Of a DNA stretch of 45,117 bases, positions 1-7,204 are shown in pieces (within the stretch, counting starts at the first letter, position 1; each line of letters starts with the position of its first letter). A program made the translations under genes and the position numbers. The notes beneath the pieces are model-generated. The model saw only the letters and a program-made list of their open reading frames with translations. It had not been told where the DNA came from and did not search any database. Source of the stretch: CAYFQH01 sp964345215 (GTDB taxonomy: Bacteria > Bacillota > Clostridia > Christensenellales > Aristaeellaceae); assembly GCA_964345215.1 (NCBI GenBank), contig CAYFQH010000013.1, forward strand, positions 1 to 45,117, written 5' to 3'.

Positions 1-1
1 C

Positions 2-148
2 CGAATCTATCTTGCCTTACAGCAAAAAGGAGAAAACGTTAGTTATACCAACGTGTATCGAATCATGAGGAAGAACAAGCTGCTTAAAAAACCAAAAAGA
101 TATCCAAATGGAATTACCCCAGAAGATTTAAGTTCAATGACATTCTGA
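2..148 (+). pseudogene. IS3-family transposase (OrfB) fragment, 5' part outside the window
   Basis: The frame starting at base 2 is open to a TGA at 146-148 and reads as 48 residues. The part resembling an HTH_21-type region, with VSYTNVYRIMRKNKLLKK followed by PKRYPNGIT, matches the stretch of IS3-family OrfB proteins just before the DDE catalytic domain. That catalytic domain (D, D and E over about 150 residues) is missing: after the NGIT motif the frame runs only nine more residues before the stop. This is therefore a decayed remnant unless the window edge hides more. No terminal inverted repeat can be recognised downstream. The family assignment is from motif memory and is moderately secure. 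Confidence 0.55.
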
Positions 149-294
149 CATGGGAATCAACTCCTTAACTTAATTATGGTCTCACATCAATTGTACCGCT
201 GCAGTTTTGTCAAGTTTGCATCAAATTCGGAATTTGCATTTGAATTAGCCGATGGTATAATATATAGGATAATGATTAAAAAGAAGGTGAACCC
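149..294. other. Intergenic region upstream of murC
   Basis: There is no coding sequence here. It lies between the transposase remnant and murC and carries the murC promoter in its right half. The string TTTGCAT occurs twice, near 215 and 233; the second copy overlaps the -35 element. Nothing else was recognised. Confidence 0.6.
234..261 (+). promoter_or_regulatory. SigA-type promoter of murC
   Basis: TTGCAT at 234-239 and TATAAT at 256-261 are 16 bases apart. TG at 253-254 gives an extended -10 (TGGTATAAT). Transcription would start near 268, about 27 bases before the murC start codon. Confidence 0.7.
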
Positions 295-1689
295 ATGATT
301 GCCCCTCAAATTGAAGATTACAAAGGCAAAACCATACATATGATTGGCATTGGCGGTTCAAGCATGTCTGGTTTGGCAAAAATGCTGCTGGAGCTTGGCT
401 ACAAAGTACAAGGCTCTGACAATGCCCAAAGCCACACAACAGATGAGCTTAAGACCCTTGCCATTCCCGTATCTATCGGCCATATAAAAAACAACATTTC
501 CGGTGCTGATTTTGTTGTTTATTCCGCCGCCATTTCCAACGAAAACCCCGAAATCATCGAAGCCAAAGCCCTTCATCTGCCTATGATAGAGCGGGCTGAG
601 TTACTGGGCCAGCTGATGAAAAACTACCCTCAGTCTGTTGCCATTTCAGGTACTCACGGCAAAACCTCCGTTACAGGCATGTTGGCCCAGGCTCTGATTG
701 AGTCAAACCTTGATCCTACAGTTCATATTGGGGGCAAGCTGGATTTTATTGGCGGCAGTACCCATATTGGTAACAACGAGCTATTTATTGCCGAAGCTTG
801 CGAGTTTAACGGCAGTTTTTTACACATGCACCCTACCACAGCCCTTGTTTTGAACATTGAAGAGGACCATTTAGACTATTATAAAGACTTAAAAGCCATA
901 GAAGAAGCCTTCTTTGATTTTATATCCCTTCTGCCCCAAAGCGGCCTTGTGATTGGTAATGGCGACGACCAGAAGGTGACGGCGCTTTTGACAAAAGCAA
1001 ACCGGAAAAGTTCCCGTTTTGGGCTGGAAGCCACCAATGATTTTTACCCGGCTAACCTTCAATACAATACTCTGGGTATGGGTTCGTTTACCCTTATGCA
1101 CCAAAATCAATCCTTAGGCGAAGTTCACCTTAGCGTACCTGGGGCCTTCAACGTGCTCAACGCCTTGGCCGCCCTAAGCGCTGCCTACCACCTGGGAGCT
1201 GAAATGGCTTTGGCAACAAAGGCCCTTTCTCATTTTTTAGGGGTTCACCGGCGTTTTGAAAGAACAGGCGAAGTAGATGGGGTTGTTTTGTACCACGACT
1301 ATGCCCATAACCCAACCGAGATGAGAAATGTCCTTTCCGTTGCTAAAATGCAGCCGCATAACCGGCTTTGGGCTGTCATGCAGCCCCATACCTACAGCCG
1401 GGTAAAAAGGCTTTTTAATGATTACTTAACCTGTACAAGTGCTGCAGACTTTACGCTTGTTACCGATATCTATGCCGCCAGGGAAAAGGATCCGGGAGAC
1501 ATCCATGCTGCTATGCTAGTCGAAGGGATGAAGGCTAAAGGGGTCAATGCCCATTTAACCCCTACCTTCAACGATACGGAAGCGTATCTGCGCGCCAACT
1601 GGCAGCCAGGGGACCTGGTGATTACCATGAGTTGCGGCAATATTAACATGCTTAATGAGCAGATTCAAAATAATGGGGACAGCCTTTAA
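295..1689 (+). CDS. murC: UDP-N-acetylmuramate--L-alanine ligase (MurC)
   Basis: MurC adds L-alanine to UDP-MurNAc with ATP, the first step of the peptidoglycan stem peptide, in the cytoplasm. The 464 residues match the family's usual length. The N-terminal Rossmann domain has MIGIGGSSMSGLA (about 16-28) and the S/AAI motif typical of MurC. The ATP-binding loop GTHGKTS lies at 119-125. EEDHLDYY (about 198-205) is in the central domain, and HRRFE, HDYAHNP and QPHTYSR lie in the C-terminal half. The ATG is preceded by AAGAAGGTG with a spacing of 5. The gene has its own promoter and ends at a strong hairpin shared with the convergent SH3 gene, so it is probably monocistronic. It is not in a dcw cluster; a MurF-like gene about 37 kb away is unlinked. 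Confidence 0.95.
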   Translation: MIAPQIEDYKGKTIHMIGIGGSSMSGLAKMLLELGYKVQGSDNAQSHTTDELKTLAIPVSIGHIKNNISGADFVVYSAAISNENPEIIEAKALHLPMIERAELLGQLMKNYPQSVAISGTHGKTSVTGMLAQALIESNLDPTVHIGGKLDFIGGSTHIGNNELFIAEACEFNGSFLHMHPTTALVLNIEEDHLDYYKDLKAIEEAFFDFISLLPQSGLVIGNGDDQKVTALLTKANRKSSRFGLEATNDFYPANLQYNTLGMGSFTLMHQNQSLGEVHLSVPGAFNVLNALAALSAAYHLGAEMALATKALSHFLGVHRRFERTGEVDGVVLYHDYAHNPTEMRNVLSVAKMQPHNRLWAVMQPHTYSRVKRLFNDYLTCTSAADFTLVTDIYAAREKDPGDIHAAMLVEGMKAKGVNAHLTPTFNDTEAYLRANWQPGDLVITMSCGNINMLNEQIQNNGDSL

Positions 1690-1704
1690 AAGCTTCTAGT
1701 ACCC

Positions 1705-1743
1705 CCATATAAAAAAACCGCTAAAAGCGGTTTTTTTATATGG
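1705..1743. terminator. Bidirectional Rho-independent terminator between murC and the SH3-domain gene
   Basis: A perfect 18-base inverted repeat (1705-1722 and 1726-1743) has a 3-base loop. The core CCGCT/AGCGG is flanked by seven As on one arm and seven Ts on the other, so it can terminate transcripts from both sides. It sits between two convergent genes. Confidence 0.93.
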
Positions 1744-1764
1744 CTTTTTAACTTGGTTTTTTCT

Positions 1765-2724
1765 TTAACCCTCACCTAGGTAATAATCGGGCAAGGTAAA
1801 ATTAAAGGGAGCGCAAGCGGTTACAGTATTTCCTGCTGTATCTTCTACAACAGCGTAAACATATAACCGCTGTGTATCCTTACTCCAAATCTGGTAAAAG
1901 GGGTTTTTTACATCATCACTGTACTTTACGCCCCCCCGTTCCGGTGGTGTAAGGGATTTTTTAACCGTTATAGTATAAGGCTCCTGGCCACCTGAAGCAG
2001 CTGCAGCATAGTGGATTTTGACTTTTACCGCCTGGTCAGCCTCATAGCGCCTGCCCCCCATATCCCAGCAGAAAATGGCGGCGGTTAAGCCAGATTCTTC
2101 ATCCACAACAATATCCGAGTAGCCGGACTTTCCCTTTTCAACTAAGTTTTGCTCTAAAAGGGCCTGAACCTGGGGCGTAATCACTTGGGGGCTAAGAGGC
2201 AGTTCATTAACCAACTGCAGCTTTGTTAAAGCAATTTGCAAGTGATTGTCAAAGCTTTGGTTCACATTTTCGGCTTTAATATAGCCAAGCTTTTGCAGTT
2301 TTTCTTTAATAGCCATAATGTCTTTGCTTCGGTCCCCTTTCTTAATGGGCGTAAAGCTAGTGTTTAGCTCAGGCACCGCTTCCAAAAACTTACTCATAAC
2401 ATAGCCTTTTTCTTTTTTATACAATATTTCAGTCCACTCATCATCCACTTTGCCAAGAACCTGTACTGCCGCACCCTTGGGGATGGTAGCAAGCTTTTTT
2501 CCCTTCGCCTTTGGTTCTTCCCGCATGTTTAAGCTGCCTTGGGGGGTTGCCACCCTGGCGTAAATCATATTTGTAAAATCATCATTAGAGGTAGTTGGGG
2601 CAGCGTTTTGGCTTTGAACGGGGGCCTCTTTTGTTGTATCACTAGCCAGGGTAAAACCCGGTAAAACCAGGGTGAAGAGCATGACGCCGATGCAAATTCC
2701 CGCTACAATTTTATTTTTCCGCAT
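1765..2724 (-). CDS. Exported SH3-domain and peptidoglycan-binding-like protein
   Basis: The 319-residue protein starts with a signal peptide (basic RKNK, hydrophobic 8-27, probable cleavage after TLA). A linker of about 30 residues follows. A bacterial SH3-like domain lies at about 54-112, with SLNMREEP and IPKGAAVQVLG. A PG_binding_1-like segment at about 126-190 contains GDRSKDIMAIKEKLQKLGYI. A C-terminal beta-rich domain at about 205-315 is of unknown family; its EDTAGNTV is reminiscent of Ig-like folds. No catalytic domain is visible. The likely role is binding to cell wall or to a wall enzyme outside the membrane. The start is supported by AAAGGA close upstream. It is transcribed alone and converges on murC. 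Confidence 0.75.
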   Translation of the reverse strand: MRKNKIVAGICIGVMLFTLVLPGFTLASDTTKEAPVQSQNAAPTTSNDDFTNMIYARVATPQGSLNMREEPKAKGKKLATIPKGAAVQVLGKVDDEWTEILYKKEKGYVMSKFLEAVPELNTSFTPIKKGDRSKDIMAIKEKLQKLGYIKAENVNQSFDNHLQIALTKLQLVNELPLSPQVITPQVQALLEQNLVEKGKSGYSDIVVDEESGLTAAIFCWDMGGRRYEADQAVKVKIHYAAAASGGQEPYTITVKKSLTPPERGGVKYSDDVKNPFYQIWSKDTQRLYVYAVVEDTAGNTVTACAPFNFTLPDYYLGEG

Positions 2725-3049
2725 AAATTCCTTTCTCCTTTTTATGTTATATCTTTTTTCATTCTTCGTTCTTTACTTTTTACTTCTTAAATCACTTCAT
2801 TTTACTTTTTCCGCCTTTTCTTGTCAACTGAGAGGCCTGTACGGTTTCCCCTTCCCTTTTGCAGCATTGTTTCAATTTCTTTGATTTTTTTGTTTTTTCG
2901 TTAGATTTCCTTTACTTTCGGGGGTGTAGCGTATAATATAATACTATCATTCCTTGTTGATATCATTTTGAATCAAACCTTTGGGGAATGAGGGCATCTT
3001 TTTTTACAAAGCGTCAGGTATCTTTTGAACTTGAACGGAGGAACAAAAA
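2725..3049. other. Divergent intergenic region, pyrimidine-rich on the + strand
   Basis: This stretch separates the leftward SH3 gene from the rightward ECF gene. Bases 2740-2900 are very T/C-rich on the + strand and contain no credible gene. From about 2905 on there is a probable promoter, then an untranslated leader of about 105 bases before the ECF start. In that leader CATTCC (2948-2953) can pair with GGAATG (2985-2990). No known riboswitch motif was recognised. Confidence 0.5.
2911..2937 (+). promoter_or_regulatory. Probable promoter of the pantothenate operon
   Basis: A clear TATAAT lies at 2932-2937. The best -35 is TTTACT at 2911-2916 with a short spacing of 15. The -10 is convincing and the -35 weak. 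Confidence 0.5.
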
Positions 3050-3670
3050 ATGAAAACAGCATCATCCAAACGTACCGGCAAAGAAAAAACCTATCGTATT
3101 ACCATTTTAGGGTTACTCAGCGCCCTTTTAGTCATTATGGTTTTTACCCCCTTGGGCATGATTCCCCTTGGCCCTATCTCCATTACCCTTGTCCATATTC
3201 CTGTATTATTAGGTTTATTTATTGAAGGGCCGGCCGTTGGGGTGTTATTGGGCCTTTTTTTTGGTTTGCTAAGCTGTTTTAGGGCCTTTGTTGCCCCAGC
3301 TACTCTGTTATCACCTTTTTTTCAAAACCCCCTTGTATCGGTTTTGCCTAGGGTTTTGTTTCCCCTATTCGGCTGGCTTGTTTTAACCCTTTTGAAAAAG
3401 AAGGTTAAAAACCCCAAAGTTCTCTATGCCCTATCGGGCCTGGGGGCCAGTGTTTTTCACACCGTTTGTGTGCTGGGTATGCTCATGCTTTTACACGGCC
3501 AGCAAATACTGGCCGCTGTACACCAAAGCATTCCCCAATTTGCTAACAGTGGGCTTTTGCCCTTTATTCTTGCCGCTATTGCCCTGCCAAACGGCGTACC
3601 GGAAGCGGTAATTACCGCCTTGGTTATGCCGCCCCTTGTTCTTAGTATTCAAAAGTTTAAAAGGAAATAA
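3050..3670 (+). CDS. ECF transporter S component, probably for pantothenate (PanT-like)
   Basis: This 206-residue integral membrane protein has about six hydrophobic segments, as expected for the substrate-binding S component of an energy-coupling-factor transporter. The sequence GPISITLVHIPVLLG near residues 43-57, followed by a glycine-rich segment, is characteristic of the family. It lies 18 bases upstream of coaX, whose product phosphorylates pantothenate; that context is the main reason for proposing pantothenate as substrate. The A and T (EcfAA'T) components are not in the window and are presumably shared. The start ATG follows GGAGG with a spacing of about 7. Confidence 0.78.
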   Translation: MKTASSKRTGKEKTYRITILGLLSALLVIMVFTPLGMIPLGPISITLVHIPVLLGLFIEGPAVGVLLGLFFGLLSCFRAFVAPATLLSPFFQNPLVSVLPRVLFPLFGWLVLTLLKKKVKNPKVLYALSGLGASVFHTVCVLGMLMLLHGQQILAAVHQSIPQFANSGLLPFILAAIALPNGVPEAVITALVMPPLVLSIQKFKRK

Positions 3671-3688
3671 TAGCAAAGGAGCTATGTG

Positions 3689-4468
3689 ATGAAAATTTTT
3701 GCCATGGATGTAGGAAACACCAATATTAAAACAGCCCTTTTTGACGGAGATGAGATGTTAAAGTATTGGCGTATTTCAACTAACCATACTTATACAAGCG
3801 ATGAATACGGCATTGTTTTACACAATTTGTTCACCCACGAAGGCCTTTCCATGAACCTGGTAGACCGGGTAATTATTTCAAGTGTTGTGCCAACGGTTAA
3901 TTTTACTTTAGAGCACATGTGCCAGGACTATTTTAAAAAAGACCCTATGTTTGTTGTACCCGGCATTAAAACCGGCATTAATATAAAATATGAAAACCCA
4001 AGGGAACTTGGCAGTGATCGAATTGCCAACGCCGTAGGCGCCTTCCATCAATATGGCGGTCCATGTATTTTTATTGATTTTGGCACTGCCACCACCTTTG
4101 GAGTGGTGGACGAAAAGGGCTCTTTTTTAGGCGGCTGTATATGCCCGGGGATCAAGTTAGCCAGTGAAGCCATTGTATCCGGGGCATCTAAATTACCGCG
4201 CTTTGAGCTGGTAAAACCCCCTAGTATTATTGGCAAAAACACTGTAACCAACTTGCAAGCCGGGCTGATTTACGGTTATGTTGGGCAAGTAAATTATATT
4301 GTTAAAAAAATGAAGCAAGAGCTTGGCCGAAAGGACGTATTTGTTGTAGCGACAGGAGGTTTGGCCCTGCTGGTAGCAGGAGAGGCTAATGCCATTGATA
4401 AGCTGGATGGTTTTTTAACCCTAAAAGGCCTTCGTATCATCTCCCATTTAAACGCAGATTCCATTTAG
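3689..4468 (+). CDS. coaX: Type III pantothenate kinase (CoaX)
   Basis: CoaX phosphorylates pantothenate, the first step of coenzyme A synthesis. The 259-residue length fits the family. The ASKHA fold signatures are visible: DVGNTN at about 7-12 (phosphate 1), GSDRIANAVGA from about 108, and DFGTATTF at 130-137 (phosphate 2). An in-frame GTG at 3686 could also start the gene, but AAAGGAG at 3675-3681 is spaced 7 bases from the ATG at 3689 and only 4 from the GTG, so the ATG is preferred. Type III kinases are not feedback-inhibited by CoA and need a monovalent cation (family knowledge). It follows the ECF gene and appears co-transcribed with it. Confidence 0.94.
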   Translation: MKIFAMDVGNTNIKTALFDGDEMLKYWRISTNHTYTSDEYGIVLHNLFTHEGLSMNLVDRVIISSVVPTVNFTLEHMCQDYFKKDPMFVVPGIKTGINIKYENPRELGSDRIANAVGAFHQYGGPCIFIDFGTATTFGVVDEKGSFLGGCICPGIKLASEAIVSGASKLPRFELVKPPSIIGKNTVTNLQAGLIYGYVGQVNYIVKKMKQELGRKDVFVVATGGLALLVAGEANAIDKLDGFLTLKGLRIISHLNADSI

Positions 4469-4576
4469 ATGCACACAAGCATCCTGCAAATTCCCTTTCT
4501 TGCTCTGAATTTACTTAAACCCATTAGCGATAACGATTTAGTTGAAAAGGAGTTTCAGCAAAAGCTGAGCAAATAA
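4469..4576 (+). CDS. Possible 35-residue small protein between coaX and cysE
   Basis: An ATG at 4469 immediately follows the coaX stop codon and opens a frame of 35 codons ending at TAA 4574-4576, two bases before the cysE ATG. The product would begin with a hydrophobic stretch (ILQIPFLALNLL) and end polar (DLVEKEFQQKLSK). No Shine-Dalgarno sequence precedes it, so translation would depend on coupling to coaX termination. It was not recognised as any family. It may simply be spacer, although its perfect fit between two stop/start points is suggestive. Confidence 0.3.
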   Translation: MHTSILQIPFLALNLLKPISDNDLVEKEFQQKLSK

Positions 4577-4578
4577 AA
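4547..4578 (+). promoter_or_regulatory. Distant Shine-Dalgarno with intervening hairpin before cysE
   Basis: AAGGAG at 4547-4552 is the only good ribosome binding site before the cysE ATG, but it is 26 bases away. TCAGC (4555-4559) and GCTGA (4564-4568) form a five-pair stem with an AAAA loop between the two. Folding would reduce the effective spacing to about 12 bases, so the hairpin could bring the site into range or regulate translation. Confidence 0.4.
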
Positions 4579-5313
4579 ATGTTTGAACGTTTAAAAGAAG
4601 ATATTCATACCATTATGCAGCGGGATCCAGCAGCAAAATCCCCAATACAGGCTTTTTTCTTTTATCCCGGCCTAAAAGCTCTACGCATGCACAGGCAAGC
4701 GCACAAGCACTATCAAAAGGGGCATTTTTTCCGTGCCAATTGGATTACCAGCCGCATGCGCAAAAAAACAGGCATTGAAATACACCCCGGTGCGCAAATT
4801 GGCCGCCGGCTTTTTATTGATCACGGCACAGGCATTGTAATTGGTGAAACCACCATCATTGGCGATGATGTAACCATTTACCAGGATGTTACCTTGGGTG
4901 GCACCGGCAAGGAAACTGGCAAGCGCCACCCCACGATTGGCAACCGGGTTACCATTGGCGCCGGGGCCAAGGTATTAGGCTCTATTACCGTTGGCACCAG
5001 CAGCAAAATAGGCGCAGGTTCTATTGTGCTAAAAGATGTCCCCGACCATTCTACAGTTGTGGGCAACCCTGGGCGAATTGTAAAAAAGAAAACCCCTGTG
5101 TATGATCAAGAAATTGATCTGGACCAGGTGAACCTCCCCGACCCGGCTATGGAGGGGTATTTACAACTAAACGCCCAGCTGGCAGCTTTAACCAGCTGCA
5201 TGCGACAATGCGAAAAGCTATCAGCTATCTTAGATCAATCCCCTATACCTGTTGTAACCCAAGCGTTGGAACTACACATTAAAACGGAGGATCCTGACAA
5301 TGAAAATATATAA
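4579..5313 (+). CDS. cysE: Serine O-acetyltransferase (CysE)
   Basis: CysE transfers acetyl from acetyl-CoA to L-serine to make O-acetylserine, the precursor of cysteine. The 244 residues comprise an N-terminal helical part (1-62), a left-handed beta-helix of hexapeptide repeats (about 66-170) and a C-terminal tail of about 65 residues. Family signatures are GIEIHPGAQIGRR, DHGTGIVIGET with the catalytic His at 82, and the TLGGTGK loop. It overlaps cysS by 14 bases, so cysteine precursor synthesis and cysteinyl-tRNA synthesis are translationally coupled, as in many Firmicutes. No cysteine T-box leader is seen; the gene is read through from coaX. The upstream ribosome binding site is unusually distant. 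Confidence 0.93.
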   Translation: MFERLKEDIHTIMQRDPAAKSPIQAFFFYPGLKALRMHRQAHKHYQKGHFFRANWITSRMRKKTGIEIHPGAQIGRRLFIDHGTGIVIGETTIIGDDVTIYQDVTLGGTGKETGKRHPTIGNRVTIGAGAKVLGSITVGTSSKIGAGSIVLKDVPDHSTVVGNPGRIVKKKTPVYDQEIDLDQVNLPDPAMEGYLQLNAQLAALTSCMRQCEKLSAILDQSPIPVVTQALELHIKTEDPDNENI

Positions 5314-6712
5314 TACCCAAACAAGAAAAAAAGAAGAGTTAGTGCCGCTGGTACCGGGTAAAGTAAATATTTATGTATGCGGCCCTACGGTATACGATTA
5401 CTTCCATGTAGGCAATGCCAGAGCCTTTTTAACCTTTGATTTACTGCGCCGCTATTTAACCTATCGAGGGTACGAGGTAACCTATGTACAAAACTTTACC
5501 GACATTGATGACAAGCTGATTAAACGGGCCAACCAGGAAGGCACCACCGTAAAGAAAGTAGCAGAGCGCTATATTAAAGCCTATCAAGATGATTCCGCCG
5601 CCCTTGGCATTACCCCGGCAGATATTCACCCCAGGGCTACCGAGCATATCCCTCAAATTATTGCCTTGATTGAAGATTTAATCAAAAAAGAAAAAGCATA
5701 CGTAACCCAAGGCAATGTATATTACCATGTCCGTTCCTTCCCCTCTTATGGCCGGCTTTCAGGCCAAAACATTGAAGATTTAGAGACGGGGGCCTCTCAG
5801 CGGGTTCAAAGCCCCGATGAAATGGATAAAAAAGATCCCTTGGATTTTGCCTTATGGAAATCTTCCAAAGAAGGGGAGCCCTATTGGAACAGCCCTTGGG
5901 GTAAAGGGCGCCCTGGCTGGCATATTGAATGCTCCGCCATGTCTATGACCCATTTAGGCGAAACCATCGATATCCACTGCGGCGGTGTTGACCTAATCTT
6001 CCCCCACCACGAAAATGAAATTGCCCAATCTGAAGGGGTTACGGGGCATCCTTATGTAAAATATTGGATGCACAACGGCTTTATAAACATCAACAACGAA
6101 AAAATGTCAAAATCCAAAGGGGATTTTTTCACCATCCACGACATTAGCAAGGATTATGATTTAGAAGTAGTTCGGATGTTTTTGATTTCTGCCCACTACC
6201 GCAATCCCATTAACTTTAGCAAAGAATTAATGGATCAGGCTCAAACCGCCTTAAACCGATTATACACCGCCAAAAATCAACTGCTGTTTTTGCAAAACCA
6301 CGCAAAAGAGATGCCTTTACGGGAAGAGGATCAGGCTTTTATGACCTTTTTAGACCAAAGTAAACTGGACTTTGAACTGGCCATGGACGATGATTTAAAC
6401 ACAGCCGATGCCCTTGGTGCCTTGTTTGAAATGGTGCGCAAAACCAACGGTGAGTTGAATGAACAAAGCCCTTTAGCCGTTGTGAACAAGGCGTTAGAAG
6501 TTTTTAATACCTTAACAGACGTGTTAAACATCGTATCTAAAAAAGAGGAAGGCCTTCCCTTAGCCATCCAAAAAATGATAGATGACAGGGCTCAGGCCCG
6601 GGCCGATAAGAATTGGGCTTTAAGCGATCAGCTGCGCATCGATATTCAAGCCGCGGGCTATATCTTAGAGGATACCCCCCAGGGGCAAAAAGTCCGCAAA
6701 GCTATCTCTTAG
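5300..6712 (+). CDS. cysS: Cysteinyl-tRNA synthetase (CysS)
   Basis: This class I aminoacyl-tRNA synthetase charges tRNA-Cys. The 470-residue length is normal. The HIGH-type motif is HVGN at 36-39 and the second signature KMSKS is at 268-272. The zinc site used for cysteine discrimination is present: Cys27 in YVCGPTVYD, Cys211 in WHIECSAM, His236 and Glu240 in FPHHENE. The C-terminal helical DALR-type region is complete. The ATG at 5300 follows GGAGG and lies inside the end of cysE. Confidence 0.97.
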   Translation: MKIYNTQTRKKEELVPLVPGKVNIYVCGPTVYDYFHVGNARAFLTFDLLRRYLTYRGYEVTYVQNFTDIDDKLIKRANQEGTTVKKVAERYIKAYQDDSAALGITPADIHPRATEHIPQIIALIEDLIKKEKAYVTQGNVYYHVRSFPSYGRLSGQNIEDLETGASQRVQSPDEMDKKDPLDFALWKSSKEGEPYWNSPWGKGRPGWHIECSAMSMTHLGETIDIHCGGVDLIFPHHENEIAQSEGVTGHPYVKYWMHNGFININNEKMSKSKGDFFTIHDISKDYDLEVVRMFLISAHYRNPINFSKELMDQAQTALNRLYTAKNQLLFLQNHAKEMPLREEDQAFMTFLDQSKLDFELAMDDDLNTADALGALFEMVRKTNGELNEQSPLAVVNKALEVFNTLTDVLNIVSKKEEGLPLAIQKMIDDRAQARADKNWALSDQLRIDIQAAGYILEDTPQGQKVRKAIS

Positions 6713-6731
6713 CTTATGATGTACTAATTCT

Positions 6732-7127
6732 ATGAAAAAAGAATCGCACTTTTTTAAAACAGCAAAAAACAAACCTCTTTTGATTGCATATTATGTTTTG
6801 ATTTTTGCTGCCTGTACTATTTTAATATATGGGTTGTTTACCGCCTTTTACCGTCCTTTTTTTGTATATAAGAAGGGCAGCCCTTCAGCGGCTGCTCAAA
6901 ATAATACTTTGCCTGCGGAACCAGTAATGGAACCAAGAATCAATGTGAATAAGGCAACTTTAAAAGAGCTGCAGCTTCTTCCCGCCATCGGCCCTACAAC
7001 GGCCCAAGAAATCATTTTATCAAGAGAAAGCCAGGGGCCTTTTCATTATCCGGAAGACTTGCTGGCTGTAAAGGGAATTGGCGAAAAGACCTTGGATAAA
7101 ATTAGGCCCTACTTGGTTTTTGACTAA
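6732..7127 (+). CDS. ComEA-like membrane-anchored helix-hairpin-helix protein
   Basis: The 131-residue protein has a basic N-terminus, one membrane segment (about 17-40), a low-complexity linker (about 50-70) and a C-terminal ComEA-type tandem helix-hairpin-helix domain (about 72-130) containing INVNKATLKELQLLPAIG and LLAVKGIGEKTLDKIRPY. In ComEA this domain binds double-stranded DNA at the cell surface during transformation. No SLBB domain is present and comEB/comEC are not adjacent, so a competence role is only inferred. It follows cysS by 19 bases and ends at a shared terminator. Confidence 0.72.
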   Translation: MKKESHFFKTAKNKPLLIAYYVLIFAACTILIYGLFTAFYRPFFVYKKGSPSAAAQNNTLPAEPVMEPRINVNKATLKELQLLPAIGPTTAQEIILSRESQGPFHYPEDLLAVKGIGEKTLDKIRPYLVFD

Positions 7128-7138
7128 GGCAAAACAGC

Positions 7139-7178
7139 ATACTAAAAGAGGCAGAATCATCTCTGCCTCTTTTAGTAT
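7139..7178. terminator. Bidirectional terminator between the comEA-like gene and eno
   Basis: A perfect 17-base inverted repeat (7139-7155 and 7162-7178) has a 6-base loop. The core GAGGCAGA/TCTGCCTC is flanked by A-rich and T-rich ends, so it can stop both convergent transcripts. Confidence 0.9.
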
Positions 7179-7204
7179 ATCGTGTATCGTTTTAATACCT
7201 CTTT

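Noticed and set aside
4469..4600. Cysteine T-box leader before cysE-cysS
   Set aside because: The gap of about 110 bases has no T-box sequence or specifier stem; the genes are read from the upstream operon.
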